Shown: positions 1 through 9,907, counted from the stretch's first letter. The stretch: 64,000 nucleotides of DNA from Mesorhizobium sp. NZP2077 (GCF_013170805.1 NZ_CP051293.1:2610001-2674000); one strand, 5' to 3'. The notes: generated from the letters alone by a model not told the origin. Made by a program: numbers and translations.

Positions 1-81
1 GGAGGAAGGTGACGCTCACAGTCAAGGAACAGGAGCGCAACGGCCCCTGGCACCGACTTCCACACAATCGAGGATCAGACG

Positions 82-477
82 ATGAAGTTCATTGCTTGCG
101 GCAGCGTGCCGACCATCATAGCGCCGGAAAAATACTTCACCGGCCGGGTTCTGCAGACGCCGATCATAGAGGCGGAGGCGCCGGCGCGCCTGAGAGCGAC
201 GCTGGTCAGTTTCGAGCCCGGCGCGCGCACCCACTGGCACACGCATCCGCTTGGCCAGACACTCTATGTCACCTCCGGCGCCGGGCTTGCCCAGACATCG
301 GGTGGCCCGGTCCAGGAGATCAGGGCCGGCGACGTCATCTGGTTCGCGCCCGGCGAAAAGCACTGGCATGGTGCCGGGCCGAAGACGGCAATGACACATA
401 TCGCCATGCAGGAGGCACTCGACGGCGTCCATGCCGACTGGCTGGAAGCGGTTTCCGGCGAGCAGTATGGCAGCTGA
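82..477 (+). CDS. Small single-domain cupin protein
   Basis: A 131-residue single cupin barrel, probably a cytosolic metal-binding enzyme or small-molecule sensor. Cupin motif 1 is visible as HWHTHP followed by a glycine-rich turn (about residues 51-70), and motif 2 as PGEKHWHG (about 94-101), so the histidine ligands for a divalent metal are present. The family includes quercetin-dioxygenase-like and carboxymuconolactone-linked cupins, but the substrate cannot be read from the sequence. The ATG follows a GAGGA ribosome site at about eight bases. The MFS pump gene starts 24 bases downstream, so the two may be co-transcribed. The 81 bases upstream hold no complete gene. Confidence 0.85.
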   Translation: MKFIACGSVPTIIAPEKYFTGRVLQTPIIEAEAPARLRATLVSFEPGARTHWHTHPLGQTLYVTSGAGLAQTSGGPVQEIRAGDVIWFAPGEKHWHGAGPKTAMTHIAMQEALDGVHADWLEAVSGEQYGS

Positions 478-501
478 GCCTGGCCGCCTGTAGAAATCAT
501 C

Positions 502-2019
502 ATGCCGAAGAACCGCCTGCCGCTCGTTGCCGCCGTCTATCTCGGCTCGTTCGTCGCTCTGCTCGATGTCAGCATCGTCAATGTCGCGCTGCCGACCATC
601 CAGCAGGCGCTGCAGACCGATTTCGGCGGCCTGCAATGGGTGGTCGACGCCTACACGCTGTGCCTGTCCGCCTTCATGCTGTCGTCGGGCCTGATCGGCG
701 ACCGCTATGGCCGTAAGCGATCGTGGCTGGCGGGGGTCGGCATCTTCGTGGCGGGCTCGCTGATCTGCGCGGTCGCGCCCAATTTGACGGCGCTGCTGGC
801 CGGCCGGGTGGTGCAAGGCATTGCCGGCTCGCTGCTCATTCCGGGCGCGCTGTCGATCCTGACGCAGGCCTTCCCCGATCCGCGCGAGCGGGCCGGCGTC
901 ATCGGCGGCTGGGCCTCGTTCGCGGCCATTTCCCTGCTGGTCGGTCCGGTGCTGGGCGGCATCCTGGTGCAGACGGTCGGCTGGCAGAGCATCTTCCTGA
1001 TCAACCTGCCGCTTGGCCTGGTTACGATCGTGCTCGGCGCTGTTTCGATCGATGAGACGGCGCATCCCGAACATGCCCATCTCGACCTTATCGGCCTGGC
1101 GCTTTCGATCCTGTGGCTCGGCTCGCTGACCTTCGGCCTGATCTCGGCCGGGGAGACCGGCTGGAATGACCCCAGGACGGTCACGGCGATCGTCGCCGGC
1201 GTCGTTGGCCTGGCGGTCTTCCTCGGCTTCGAGGCACGCACGGCACGGCCCATGCTGCCGCTCAGCCTGTTCCGCGACGTGCGCTTTGCCGTTGCCAACG
1301 TCGCCTCGTTCGCACTCGGCTTCACCTCCTACACCAGCGTCTTTTTCTTCTCGATGTTCCTGCAGCAGGTGCAAGGCTGGTCGCCGACGCAGACCGGCCT
1401 GCGCATGGCGCCGGCCTTCATCGTCCAGATGGTGGTGTCGCCTTTTGTCGGCAAGCTCAGTGCCCGGTACGGCCATTCGTCGCTAATGACAGCGGGCTAT
1501 GTGCTGATCGGCCTTTCCATGCTCGGCATGTGCTGGGCCGGACCGTCGACACCCTATTGGGTGCTTTGCGTTCTGTTCGCGATTGGCGGCCTCGGCAATT
1601 CGTTGGCGATCCCGACCGGCAGTGCTGCCGCCATGTCCTATGCGCCACGCGAGCGCTCGGGCATGGTGTCGGCGGTCATCAACGCCACCCGCCAGAGCGG
1701 ACTTGCCATCGGCATCGCGCTGCTCGGCGCCCTGATGAGCATGCGGGCGACCAGCCTGCTGACTGGATATCTCAGCGATGCGGATGTGCCCAATGCCGAA
1801 GCGGTGGCCCACGCCGCCATATCACGGCATGATTTCGCCACCGACGCGGCAATGGGCGAAAGCGGCGTGCACGAACTGTTCGCGACGGCCTATGCCGGCG
1901 GCTTCCACGCCGCGATGCTGACAGCGGCGATTGCCGCGTTTGTCACCGCGGCACTGTTGATCGCTGTACTCGCGCCAGCCGAGGCGCGCTCGGCCAGGGA
2001 GGCCAAACAGCAGGCGTGA
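502..2019 (+). CDS. MFS drug efflux transporter, DHA2 (14-helix) family
   Basis: A 505-residue inner-membrane proton antiporter of the EmrB/QacA type. The first helix carries the DHA2 signature LDVSIVNVALPTI (about residues 21-33), and the loop between helices 2 and 3 has the MFS motif GDRYGRK. Helices continue to the C-terminus, and the length matches the 14-helix drug:H+ antiporters. The substrate is unknown. No membrane-fusion (EmrA) partner lies beside it; the only neighbour in the same direction is the upstream cupin gene. No strong ribosome site precedes the ATG, which fits translation coupled to the cupin gene. It ends at a bidirectional hairpin shared with the aminotransferase gene. 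Confidence 0.9.
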   Translation: MPKNRLPLVAAVYLGSFVALLDVSIVNVALPTIQQALQTDFGGLQWVVDAYTLCLSAFMLSSGLIGDRYGRKRSWLAGVGIFVAGSLICAVAPNLTALLAGRVVQGIAGSLLIPGALSILTQAFPDPRERAGVIGGWASFAAISLLVGPVLGGILVQTVGWQSIFLINLPLGLVTIVLGAVSIDETAHPEHAHLDLIGLALSILWLGSLTFGLISAGETGWNDPRTVTAIVAGVVGLAVFLGFEARTARPMLPLSLFRDVRFAVANVASFALGFTSYTSVFFFSMFLQQVQGWSPTQTGLRMAPAFIVQMVVSPFVGKLSARYGHSSLMTAGYVLIGLSMLGMCWAGPSTPYWVLCVLFAIGGLGNSLAIPTGSAAAMSYAPRERSGMVSAVINATRQSGLAIGIALLGALMSMRATSLLTGYLSDADVPNAEAVAHAAISRHDFATDAAMGESGVHELFATAYAGGFHAAMLTAAIAAFVTAALLIAVLAPAEARSAREAKQQA

Positions 2020-2036
2020 GCTGCTTCGTCTCCAAC

Positions 2037-2066
2037 AAAAAACCCGGCGATGACGCCGGGTTTTTG
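2037..2066. terminator. Bidirectional rho-independent terminator
   Basis: A GC-rich stem ACCCGGCG/CGCCGGGT with an ATGA loop is flanked by six A on the left and five T on the right, so it can terminate in both directions. It sits between the convergent MFS gene (ends 2019) and aminotransferase gene (ends 2085). Confidence 0.85.
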
Positions 2067-2084
2067 CATTTCAGGCTGCTATGA

Positions 2085-3353
<1,269 letters not shown>

Positions 3354-3496
3354 TCATTCCCCTCAGTGCAAGCCTTGTCGGCTGGGCCAGGTGGGGCGCC
3401 GCGGTCAATGCGGCGTGATCGGCAACACTAAATTCATTAACGGGCGGTAGAGGCTTGCATGACAGGATCGCAATCCAATTGCGGAGCGAAGGAACC

Positions 3497-4387
3497 GTGT
3501 CGCGCAGCATCGGGCTTGCCCATATCATCCGTCATGATGACGGCACCTCTACCGGTGTCTGGGGTATCTACACGTTGCAAAGTGCCTTCCAGCCGATCTT
3601 CGCCTTCAAGGAAGGCAAGCTGTCGGTTGCCGCCTTCGAAGGGCTGATCCGGCCGTTCCGCGACGGCGAGCCGCAATCGCCGATCGCCTTCTTCTCGACC
3701 TGTCCGGCCGCCGACCGCCTGCATGTCGAGGCGCTGACCAGGACGCTGCATCTGCTCAATGCCGGCGCCTGCCTGCCGCAGGAGGCGTCGATCTTCGTCA
3801 ATTTCGATCCATCGGTGTTCACCGAGCGGTCCGTCGCCGAGAATGCCTTGCGCGAAATGCGGCTGGTGCTGCACGAGGCCGGCATCGATCCCGGCCGCGT
3901 CGTGTGCGAGGTGACCGAGCAGAAGTCGGCATCGCAGGAGGCCCTGCATGGCTTTGTCGCCGCGCTCAGGGGCAGCGGCTTCCGCATCGCGGTCGATGAC
4001 TATGGCTCGGACGATTCCGACATCAACCGCATCAAGGAGTTGAAGCCCGACATCGTCAAGTTCGACGCCTACTGGATCACGCAACTGATGGAATCCGGCG
4101 CCGGCTTCGCGCTGTTGACCACCATGGTGAAAAGCTTCGAGGACCAAGGCATCCGCACGGTGTTCGAAGGTATTGAGGAGGGATGGCAACTGGAGCTCGC
4201 CGAGAAGTCCGGCGCTTCGATGGTCCAGGGTTTTGTGCTGGCGCGGCCGGAGCTGGCGCCGACCAGCTTTCGCGTTTTCGGCAAAACCGCGCCCGAAGCC
4301 GCCCCCGTGACCGCCGCACCGGCGGCTCCGGCTACACAGCATGCGGCGCGGCCGGCAAAAGCCTTCGGGCGCCGGGTCGCGCCATGA
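3497..4387 (+). CDS. Stand-alone EAL-domain protein (c-di-GMP phosphodiesterase-like) 1
   Basis: About 296 residues holding one EAL domain and no GGDEF or membrane segment, so a cytosolic c-di-GMP phosphodiesterase candidate. Catalytic landmarks are present: EGLIR in place of EALxR, the Asn in VNFDP, the Glu in CEVTEQ, the Asp pair in VDDYG, the Lys in DIVKFD, the Glu in FEGIEE and the Gln in VQGF. The frame is open from a TTG at 3455, but the GTG at 3497 is preceded by GGAGCGAAGGAA and is preferred. The tail after about residue 270 is an Ala/Pro-rich extension. The stop codon overlaps the start of the second EAL gene (ATGA), so the two are translationally coupled. Confidence 0.85.
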   Translation: MSRSIGLAHIIRHDDGTSTGVWGIYTLQSAFQPIFAFKEGKLSVAAFEGLIRPFRDGEPQSPIAFFSTCPAADRLHVEALTRTLHLLNAGACLPQEASIFVNFDPSVFTERSVAENALREMRLVLHEAGIDPGRVVCEVTEQKSASQEALHGFVAALRGSGFRIAVDDYGSDDSDINRIKELKPDIVKFDAYWITQLMESGAGFALLTTMVKSFEDQGIRTVFEGIEEGWQLELAEKSGASMVQGFVLARPELAPTSFRVFGKTAPEAAPVTAAPAAPATQHAARPAKAFGRRVAP

Positions 4388-5253
4388 GGCTCGAGCGGCG
4401 GCGCAATGTCGGCGACGCGATCTTCGCCGATGAGATCGGCATCGAATATGGCGTCCATGGCGAATACCGCTTGCGCAGCGCCTACCAGCCGATCTTTGCG
4501 CCGCTTGGGCGTTGCCTGCACGCGGTGGCGGTCGAGGGTCTCATCGAGCCGCACCGTGCCGGCCGCGCAGGCTCGCCGCGGGCGTTCTTTGAAAGCGTCA
4601 CTGCTTCTGACCGGCTGTTTGTCGAGACCATGTGCCGGGTGCTGCATCTTCGGAATTTCCACAATATCGGCGTCGACGGGCTCGATCTGTTCTTCAACTA
4701 CAATCCGATGATCAACGACCATTCCGGGCGGGCGCTGGCCGAGATCCGGCTGATGAGCCGGCATCTCGGCGAGTTCGGCCTCGCCCCCGGAATGCTGGTC
4801 TGCGAGATCACCGAACAGGCGGCAGACGACGCGCTTCTGGCCCGGCTGGTGCGCGAAATGCGGCGCGATGGTATCCGCATCGCCATAGACGATTTCGGCA
4901 CCGGCCATTCGACCGAGGAGCGGGTGAGCCTGCTCAAGCCTGATATTGTCAAGATCGATGGCGGCTGGTTCGCCGAGTTCTGCCGCCACGCCGCCGCCGA
5001 ACGGTTCTTCCGCCCGCTGGTGTCAAGCCTGCACGACCGCGGCGCCAGGGTGCTGGTCGAAGGCATCGAGCAACCCGTCCATCTGCGCGTCGCGCTCGAA
5101 GCCGGCGTCGACCTGCTGCAGGGCTTTCTCCTGGCCCGGCCGGCGCTGGCCGGCACCATCTTCAACGAGGAGCCGCTGGTGATCGACGCGCTGCTGGGCT
5201 TCGACAACAAGGTCGTGCCCCTCTTTGCCAGGACTTTGCATCAGCGGCGCTGA
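4384..5253 (+). CDS. Stand-alone EAL-domain protein 2
   Basis: A 289-residue EAL-only protein, a paralogue of the gene it overlaps by four bases at 4384-4387. It retains the Asn in FNYNP, the Glu in CEITEQA, the Asp pair in IDDFGTG, DIVKIDGGW, EGIEQ and LQGF. The opening motif reads EGLIE rather than EALxR, so the phosphate-contacting arginine appears to be replaced by glutamate, which could weaken or alter hydrolysis. The start is fixed by the overlap; the frame is open further upstream inside gene 1 but gives no EAL-like sequence there. Tandem EAL-only proteins may heterodimerise, since EAL domains work as dimers; this is inference. Confidence 0.85.
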   Translation: MRLERRRNVGDAIFADEIGIEYGVHGEYRLRSAYQPIFAPLGRCLHAVAVEGLIEPHRAGRAGSPRAFFESVTASDRLFVETMCRVLHLRNFHNIGVDGLDLFFNYNPMINDHSGRALAEIRLMSRHLGEFGLAPGMLVCEITEQAADDALLARLVREMRRDGIRIAIDDFGTGHSTEERVSLLKPDIVKIDGGWFAEFCRHAAAERFFRPLVSSLHDRGARVLVEGIEQPVHLRVALEAGVDLLQGFLLARPALAGTIFNEEPLVIDALLGFDNKVVPLFARTLHQRR

Positions 5254-5336
5254 TGGTCGCGCCAAAACAAATCATTGGTTGAGGACGCCGCCGCTGCGAT
5301 AATCGCCCGCAGAAGGCAGCGCTCCGGGGACCGTCC

Positions 5337-5945
5337 ATGATACTTTACAGCATGATCGACAGCGGCAATTGCTACAAGCCGCGCCTGCTGATGGCCAAGC
5401 TTGGCCTCGCCTTCACCACGGTCGAGGTGAGTTCGCATACCGGCGACACGCGGAAGGCCGATTTCGTCGCCAAGAACCCGAACGCCATGGTGCCACTGCT
5501 CGAACTCGACGATGGCCGCCGGCTGGCCGAATCCAACGCCATCCTGCTCTATCTTGCCGAAGGCACGCGCTTCCTGCCGGCGGACAAATATGAGCGCGGG
5601 CTCGCGTATCAATGGCTGTTCTTCGAGCAGTACAGCCACGAACCCTATATCGCCGTGCGCAAGGCGCTGCTGACCTTTCCCGAACGCGCCGGGGATGCGA
5701 CGCCGGAGCGGCTGGCGGTGACGCTGGAGCGCGGCAACAAGGCGCTCGGCGTGATGAACGCATATCTGGAAAACAACGCCTTCTTCGCCGGCGGCGCGTT
5801 CAGCGTCGCCGACATCGCGCTCTATGCGTATACGCATACGGCTAAGCAGGGCGGTTTTCAGCTCGACGCCTATCCGGCGGTTGCCGCCTGGCTTGGCCGC
5901 GTCGAGGCGGATCCGGGGCATGTGCCGATCGGCTGGGTAGGATAG
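5337..5945 (+). CDS. Glutathione S-transferase family protein
   Basis: A 202-residue cytosolic GST with an N-terminal thioredoxin-like domain (about 1-78) and an all-alpha C-terminal domain. The glutathione-binding cis-proline loop (NAMVPLLEL) and the following ESNAILLYLAE segment are clear, and SVADIALYAY is the conserved N-capping box of the C-terminal domain. The N-terminal SGNCYKPR offers Ser/Cys as the thiol-activating residue, as in beta- or theta-like classes. GGGGA precedes the ATG at about six bases. Stand-alone; the substrate is unknown. Confidence 0.9.
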   Translation: MILYSMIDSGNCYKPRLLMAKLGLAFTTVEVSSHTGDTRKADFVAKNPNAMVPLLELDDGRRLAESNAILLYLAEGTRFLPADKYERGLAYQWLFFEQYSHEPYIAVRKALLTFPERAGDATPERLAVTLERGNKALGVMNAYLENNAFFAGGAFSVADIALYAYTHTAKQGGFQLDAYPAVAAWLGRVEADPGHVPIGWVG

Positions 5946-5972
5946 CCACTTCGGCGATTGGCGAAAGCGGTG

Positions 5973-6143
5973 CCACAGCGTCCTTCGCCCCGTTTACGGG
6001 GAGAAGATGGCGGCAGCCAGATGAGGGGCGGCGCCAGCCTTTGTTATGCCTGGCTCTGCGATCATTCCTCTTGAGATGCCAGCGCTGCCCCTCATCGCCC
6101 TACCGGGCACTTCTCCCCGTGAACGGGGAGAAGGACGCTGTGG
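5973..6143. repeat. Inverted-pair palindromic intergenic repeat
   Basis: Two arms of roughly 60 bases face each other. The left begins CCACAGCGTCCTTC and the right ends GAAGGACGCTGTGG, and each arm contains its own smaller palindrome (CCCCGTNNACGGGG). Together they can form a long cruciform or an RNA hairpin. This resembles the mosaic palindromic elements (RIME/BIME-like) scattered between rhizobial genes. It fills most of the 400-base gap between the GST and cold-shock genes; no coding sequence is seen in the gap. Confidence 0.75.
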
Positions 6144-6153
6144 TCTAGACAAC

Positions 6154-6180
6154 AAAAAGGCGGGATAAATCCCGCCTTCC
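6154..6180 (-). terminator. Rho-independent terminator of the cold-shock gene
   Basis: The stem GGCGGGAT/ATCCCGCC with an AA loop is followed on the minus strand by a run of five T (AAAAA on the plus strand at 6154-6158). It is placed about 170 bases after the cspA stop codon. Confidence 0.7.
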
Positions 6181-6345
6181 CATCCTTGGTAGCCTGATCG
6201 GGAGCGTCCGGTCCGGGCTGGCAGCTATCTGCTGTTCCAGCGTATCGGGTCTTTCCGCTCCGGGCGCGCTTCTCGCGCGACCGTCAGTACATCCGTGACT
6301 TGCCGCACGCCCCGGGCTCTCGCCCGGCGCGCGCCATTCGCAAAA

Positions 6346-6558
6346 TCAGGCTGCCTTGCTCAGAGATCCAGCGGACGACTTGCCAGTGCGGCGGTCCTGC
6401 TCGATCTCGAAGTTGATCTTCTGGCCTTCGACCAGGGTCGACAGTCCAGCACGCTCGACTGCGGAGATGTGAACGAAAACGTCCGCGCCGCCCGCGTCAG
6501 GCTGGATGAAGCCGAAGCCCTTGGTGGCGTTGAACCACTTGACCGTTCCAGTTGCCAT
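6346..6558 (-). CDS. cspA: Cold-shock-domain protein, CspA family
   Basis: A 70-residue single OB-fold protein that binds single-stranded RNA and DNA and acts as an RNA chaperone. Both nucleic-acid motifs are intact: GFGFI (RNP-1 like) and DVFVHIS (RNP-2), after the typical opening ATGTVKWFN. The ATG is preceded by GAAGGA at nine bases. About 275 non-coding bases lie upstream, room for the long 5' leader typical of cold-shock mRNAs, though no leader structure was proven. The paralogue number cannot be assigned. Confidence 0.93.
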   Translation of the reverse strand: MATGTVKWFNATKGFGFIQPDAGGADVFVHISAVERAGLSTLVEGQKINFEIEQDRRTGKSSAGSLSKAA

Positions 6559-6833
6559 TTTAGATAGTCCTTCAACATTTGCTTTAGTTTGACCAGACCA
6601 ATGTCCAGCCGGTGTGCATCGAGATTTTGGAGATAGACGTCAGCAAACGCGAAGATCGCGAGGCCCGGATCGATCGGCCGAAATATCAATGGGGCTGATA
6701 TAGGCTGGTTTCGCACGAAAAACAAGACTGCGTGAGAAAGCCGTGATGCGGAAGCCGCCCAACGGCCGCCCCAATCTGGTGAAATCGTTGCTGCACATCG
6801 CTGTCCCTGGGGCGGCGGATCAGGGAGGAGACC

Positions 6834-7163
6834 ATGAAAACCATAGTGCTTGCCGCCTGCCTGACGCTGGTGGCCGCCGAGGCGCAGGCGATCTCGCGCT
6901 ACGACCCGACGCATATGAGCTGCGGCAAGGTGCAGTCGACGATCGCGCGGCAGGGCGCGGTCATCCTGCGCTACCAGTCGACGCGCGTGCCGGGGCTGCC
7001 GCTCTACGACCGTTATGTAGAGAGCCAGCAGTTCTGCACCATGGGCGAGGTGAGGGCGCGCGCCTATGTGCCGAGCGCCGACACCAAATCCTGCCCGGTC
7101 TACAACTGCAAGCGGCCGGACAATGGCCGGCATTTCCGCCGGCGATTCTTCAATGAGTACTAG
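6834..7163 (+). CDS. Small secreted protein of unknown function
   Basis: A 109-residue protein with a clear Sec signal peptide (MKTIVLAACLTLVAAEAQA, cleavage near residue 19), so probably periplasmic. The mature part has four cysteines (in SCGK, QFCTM, SCPVY, NCKRP) that could form two disulfides, and an Arg-rich C-terminus. GGGAGGAG precedes the ATG. Proteins of this shape are common as hypotheticals in Mesorhizobium, but no function is known to me. It is monocistronic, convergent with the LysR gene. Confidence 0.75.
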   Translation: MKTIVLAACLTLVAAEAQAISRYDPTHMSCGKVQSTIARQGAVILRYQSTRVPGLPLYDRYVESQQFCTMGEVRARAYVPSADTKSCPVYNCKRPDNGRHFRRRFFNEY

Positions 7164-7233
7164 CGGACTCATCAACCGGAGCCGGAAGCCTTCGCTCAGT
7201 CGAACAACTGCGCCTCTGGGGACAAAATTGCTT

Positions 7234-8124
7234 TCAATCCTGGATGTGTTCCATGAGCATGGACACGAACCGCGTCACTTTTTGCGGGCGAAAGCGCGCC
7301 GCCGGATAGACCACGTGAATGCCGCCGGAGGGTAGCGCCCAGTCGGGGAGCATATGAACGAGGCGGCCCTGCGATAGGTAATCGACGACCAGATAGTCCG
7401 GCAGAACCGCCAGTCCGCCACCGGCGAGCGTCGCTTCCAGGACGGCCGGGGTCGAGTTGATGGAGAACGTCTCGCGCATGGTGATGGTGCGCCGCTCGAA
7501 ATCGCCTCGGCTGAAGCTCCAGGTGAACGGCTTGCGAAGGACGGAATTGGCAACGAGCGGCAAGGAAGAAAGGTCTTCCGGTTCGTCTACCTTGACCCCG
7601 GCGGCGAAATCCCGCGATGCGACCAGGATTTGCCGGAAGGTGCCGATGCGTCGCGCCTGCTGGCTGGAGTCTTCCAGCCAGCCGACCCGGATGGACAGGT
7701 CTATCTTGTTGCCGATCAAATCAATTATCGCATCGGAAATGAACAGTTCGACGCCGCAGGCCGGAAATTTCTGCCGAAAGCGGGCGGCGATCGGGGCCAG
7801 CACGATCGCGCCATAGTCATTGGACGCAGAAACGCGCAGCACGCCAGCGACTTCGGTGTTGCCCTCGCCAACCTCGGCGACGGCCTCTTCAACGTCCCGC
7901 AGGATCAGGACGCAACGTGCATGCAAAAGACGGCCTGCTTCGGTCGGCTCGAGCCTCCGCGTCGTGCGCACGAGAAGCGTGGTCTGCAGTTCGGCTTCAA
8001 GGCGGGCAACCTGTTGGCTGACGACGGCTTTCGTGATGCCAAGCCGCTCGGCTGCCCGGGTAAACGAGCCTGCGTCGATCACCGTAGCAAAATAGGCGAG
8101 GCGGTTGAGGTTGATCGGTTCCAC
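7234..8124 (-). CDS. LysR-family transcriptional regulator
   Basis: A 296-residue regulator with an N-terminal winged helix-turn-helix (about 1-60; FTRAAERLGITKAVVSQQVARLE) and a C-terminal periplasmic-binding-fold effector domain. The start is a GTG at 8124 and gives the standard LysR N-terminus. It is divergent from the MBL-fold gene at 8319 with about 194 bases between them, the usual arrangement for a LysR and its target, so that gene is the most likely target. The intergenic region has AT-rich dyads, but no operator could be fixed. Confidence 0.9.
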   Translation of the reverse strand: MEPINLNRLAYFATVIDAGSFTRAAERLGITKAVVSQQVARLEAELQTTLLVRTTRRLEPTEAGRLLHARCVLILRDVEEAVAEVGEGNTEVAGVLRVSASNDYGAIVLAPIAARFRQKFPACGVELFISDAIIDLIGNKIDLSIRVGWLEDSSQQARRIGTFRQILVASRDFAAGVKVDEPEDLSSLPLVANSVLRKPFTWSFSRGDFERRTITMRETFSINSTPAVLEATLAGGGLAVLPDYLVVDYLSQGRLVHMLPDWALPSGGIHVVYPAARFRPQKVTRFVSMLMEHIQD

Positions 8125-8318
8125 AGGGCGCCGTCAGTTGATTGTAAGTTTATAGCATACAGTCTGTATTATTACATGAGATTTATCAATTAATCCAGGG
8201 GCGTTACCTCTGCGCTGTTCTCTCCATCGGGGGCGCAACCGTGGCTTGCGCTCTTCCCTCTCGGACAGCTGGCCACGCCACGCGGCCTGACCCCCATTTC
8301 AGTCAAAGGAGCTATTCC

Positions 8319-9221
8319 ATGTTCACGAGGAGACAGATCATGAAGACCTCATTGGCCCTCGGCGCAAGCGCCGTATTCGCCGCCACCGAGCGCGGCCAAG
8401 CCGCCGGCACCACGCTTGGCTGGAAACACTTCCCGGCGGGTCCGAACGGCTTCTTCCGCGCGCCTGTGCTGGTGTCCGGGCCAAGCGAGGCCCTGCTGAT
8501 CGACGGCGGCTTCACCTATCCGGACGGCAAGGCGCTCGCCGAGGCCATCAAGGCCACCGGCAAGAAGCTGACCACCATCTATGTCAGCCAGTCCGATCCC
8601 GATTACTACTTCAGCCTGAAGCCGGTGCGGGAAGCCTTCCCGGAGGCAAAGGTGATTGCTGCTTCCGCCACGCTCGAAGCCATCAAAGGCAGTGTGGAGA
8701 AAAAGCTCGCGGTCTGGGGTCCGCAATTGAAGGAAAACGGCCCCCAGGCGCTGCCCGACATCGTTCTGCCCGAGGCATTCGACGGCCCAACGCTTAGTGT
8801 CGACGGCGAGACGATCGAGATCGTCAATGCGGAAGAAGGACTCGACAATCGCCGGTACCTGTTCGTGCCCTCGCTCAATGCCGTTTTCGGTGGCGTGATG
8901 ATCTTCGCGGGCGTTCATGTCTGGACCGCCGACACGCAGACGAGGGAAAGCCGCGCCGCCTGGGTCAAGACGCTGGAGGCTATTGCCGCCCGCCATCCGG
9001 CCGTCGTGGTGCCTGGCCACATGGCCCCCGATGCCGCGACCGGTCCCTCGGCCGTGGAATTCACCAAGTCCTATCTTCTCACCTTCGAGGAAGAACTGAG
9101 CAAGGCGGCCGACGGCGCCGCGCTGAAGGCCGCCATGGAGGCCCGCTTCCCCGGCCTCGGCATGGGCGTCGCCCTTGATATCGGTTCCAAGGTCGCCAAG
9201 GGTGAGATGAAGTGGGGCTGA
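8319..9221 (+). CDS. Tat-exported MBL-fold protein with degenerate metal-binding motif
   Basis: A 300-residue protein beginning with a twin-arginine signal (TRRQIMK then a hydrophobic stretch, cleavage near residue 28), so exported folded to the periplasm. The body matches the metallo-beta-lactamase fold (LLIDGGF, then the motif-2 region, later VVPGH). The canonical HxHxDH is replaced by QSDPDY, leaving mainly the aspartate and the distal PGH histidine, so a normal dizinc site is unlikely. The ATG at 8319 follows AAAGGA at eight bases; the frame is open upstream, but without a signal peptide. It is divergent from the LysR gene, its probable regulator. The substrate is unknown. Confidence 0.82.
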   Translation: MFTRRQIMKTSLALGASAVFAATERGQAAGTTLGWKHFPAGPNGFFRAPVLVSGPSEALLIDGGFTYPDGKALAEAIKATGKKLTTIYVSQSDPDYYFSLKPVREAFPEAKVIAASATLEAIKGSVEKKLAVWGPQLKENGPQALPDIVLPEAFDGPTLSVDGETIEIVNAEEGLDNRRYLFVPSLNAVFGGVMIFAGVHVWTADTQTRESRAAWVKTLEAIAARHPAVVVPGHMAPDAATGPSAVEFTKSYLLTFEEELSKAADGAALKAAMEARFPGLGMGVALDIGSKVAKGEMKWG

Positions 9222-9261
9222 CCTGGCGACGAACCTCGACTTGATCCGCAGCCTCCAAGGA

Positions 9262-9294
9262 GAACGGCCGTAATCTTCCGGCCGTTCTTTCCCC
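9262..9294 (+). terminator. Rho-independent terminator after the MBL-fold gene
   Basis: The stem GAACGGCC/GGCCGTTC is followed by CTTTCCCC, with a modest T run. It lies 40 bases after the MBL-fold stop and before the convergent ogt gene. Confidence 0.55.
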
Positions 9295-9337
9295 AGACGT
9301 CGCATGGAGGCGGAAGGGCAGCGTCGGCGCCAGCGGT

Positions 9338-9907
9338 TCAGAACCCGAAAGACACCTGCGCCGGCGGCGGCGGGCCGACGCGCACGCCTTCCATGGCCAG
9401 CATCTTCTCCTTGGTGACCGAGCCGCCTGGCGCCGAGAAGCCGCCGATCTTGCCGCCGGCCGCCAGGATGCGGTGGCACGGGATGACCAGCGGCACCGGG
9501 TTGGCGCCAAGGGCAGCGCCGGTTTCGCGCGGCAGGCCGGGCTGGCCGGCGCGCTTGGCCAGTTCGCCATAGGTGGTGGTTTGCCCATAGCCGAGTTTGC
9601 GTGCCGCGTCGTAGATGGCGAGGCGGAAATCATCGACGCCGTCGAGATCGACCGGCACGCCGGTGAAGTCGACATCCTCGCCCGCGGCATAAGCCTTGAT
9701 CGAAGCAATCAGCTCGACCACCCATGGCGGCCGTGCCGTGGACGCGGAAACGCCGGCGTGGCGCATCAGCCGCCGTTCCACGGATTCGCGGCTGCGTTCG
9801 GGCAGGCAGAGCCGGATCAGGCCCTTTTCGCTCCAGGCGATGCCCATGAAACCGATCACTGTTTCTAACACCGCGTGGCCGGCTGTGATCGAAGCTGTCG
9901 TTTCCAT
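9338..9907 (-). CDS. ogt: Methylated-DNA--[protein]-cysteine S-methyltransferase
   Basis: A 189-residue suicide repair protein that transfers the methyl group from O6-methylguanine to its own cysteine. The active-site motif PCHRI (Cys at about residue 149) is intact, with the preceding helix-turn-helix segment TTYGELAKRAG and the following GGFSAPGG. There is no Ada N-terminal domain, so it is the Ogt/AGT type. The reading frame extends far upstream with low-complexity shadow sequence; the ATG at 9907 gives the normal length and follows a GGAAC-type ribosome site. Divergent from the lytic transglycosylase gene. Confidence 0.92.
   Translation of the reverse strand: METTASITAGHAVLETVIGFMGIAWSEKGLIRLCLPERSRESVERRLMRHAGVSASTARPPWVVELIASIKAYAAGEDVDFTGVPVDLDGVDDFRLAIYDAARKLGYGQTTTYGELAKRAGQPGLPRETGAALGANPVPLVIPCHRILAAGGKIGGFSAPGGSVTKEKMLAMEGVRVGPPPPAQVSFGF

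Noticed and set aside
22..1476. A 484-codon minus-strand frame opposite the cupin and MFS genes
   Set aside because: Antisense shadow of an evident transporter gene; the translation is low-complexity and shows no family.
6559..6833. A cold-shock thermosensor leader upstream of cspA
   Set aside because: The region is long enough, but I could not see a convincing conserved structure; not annotated.
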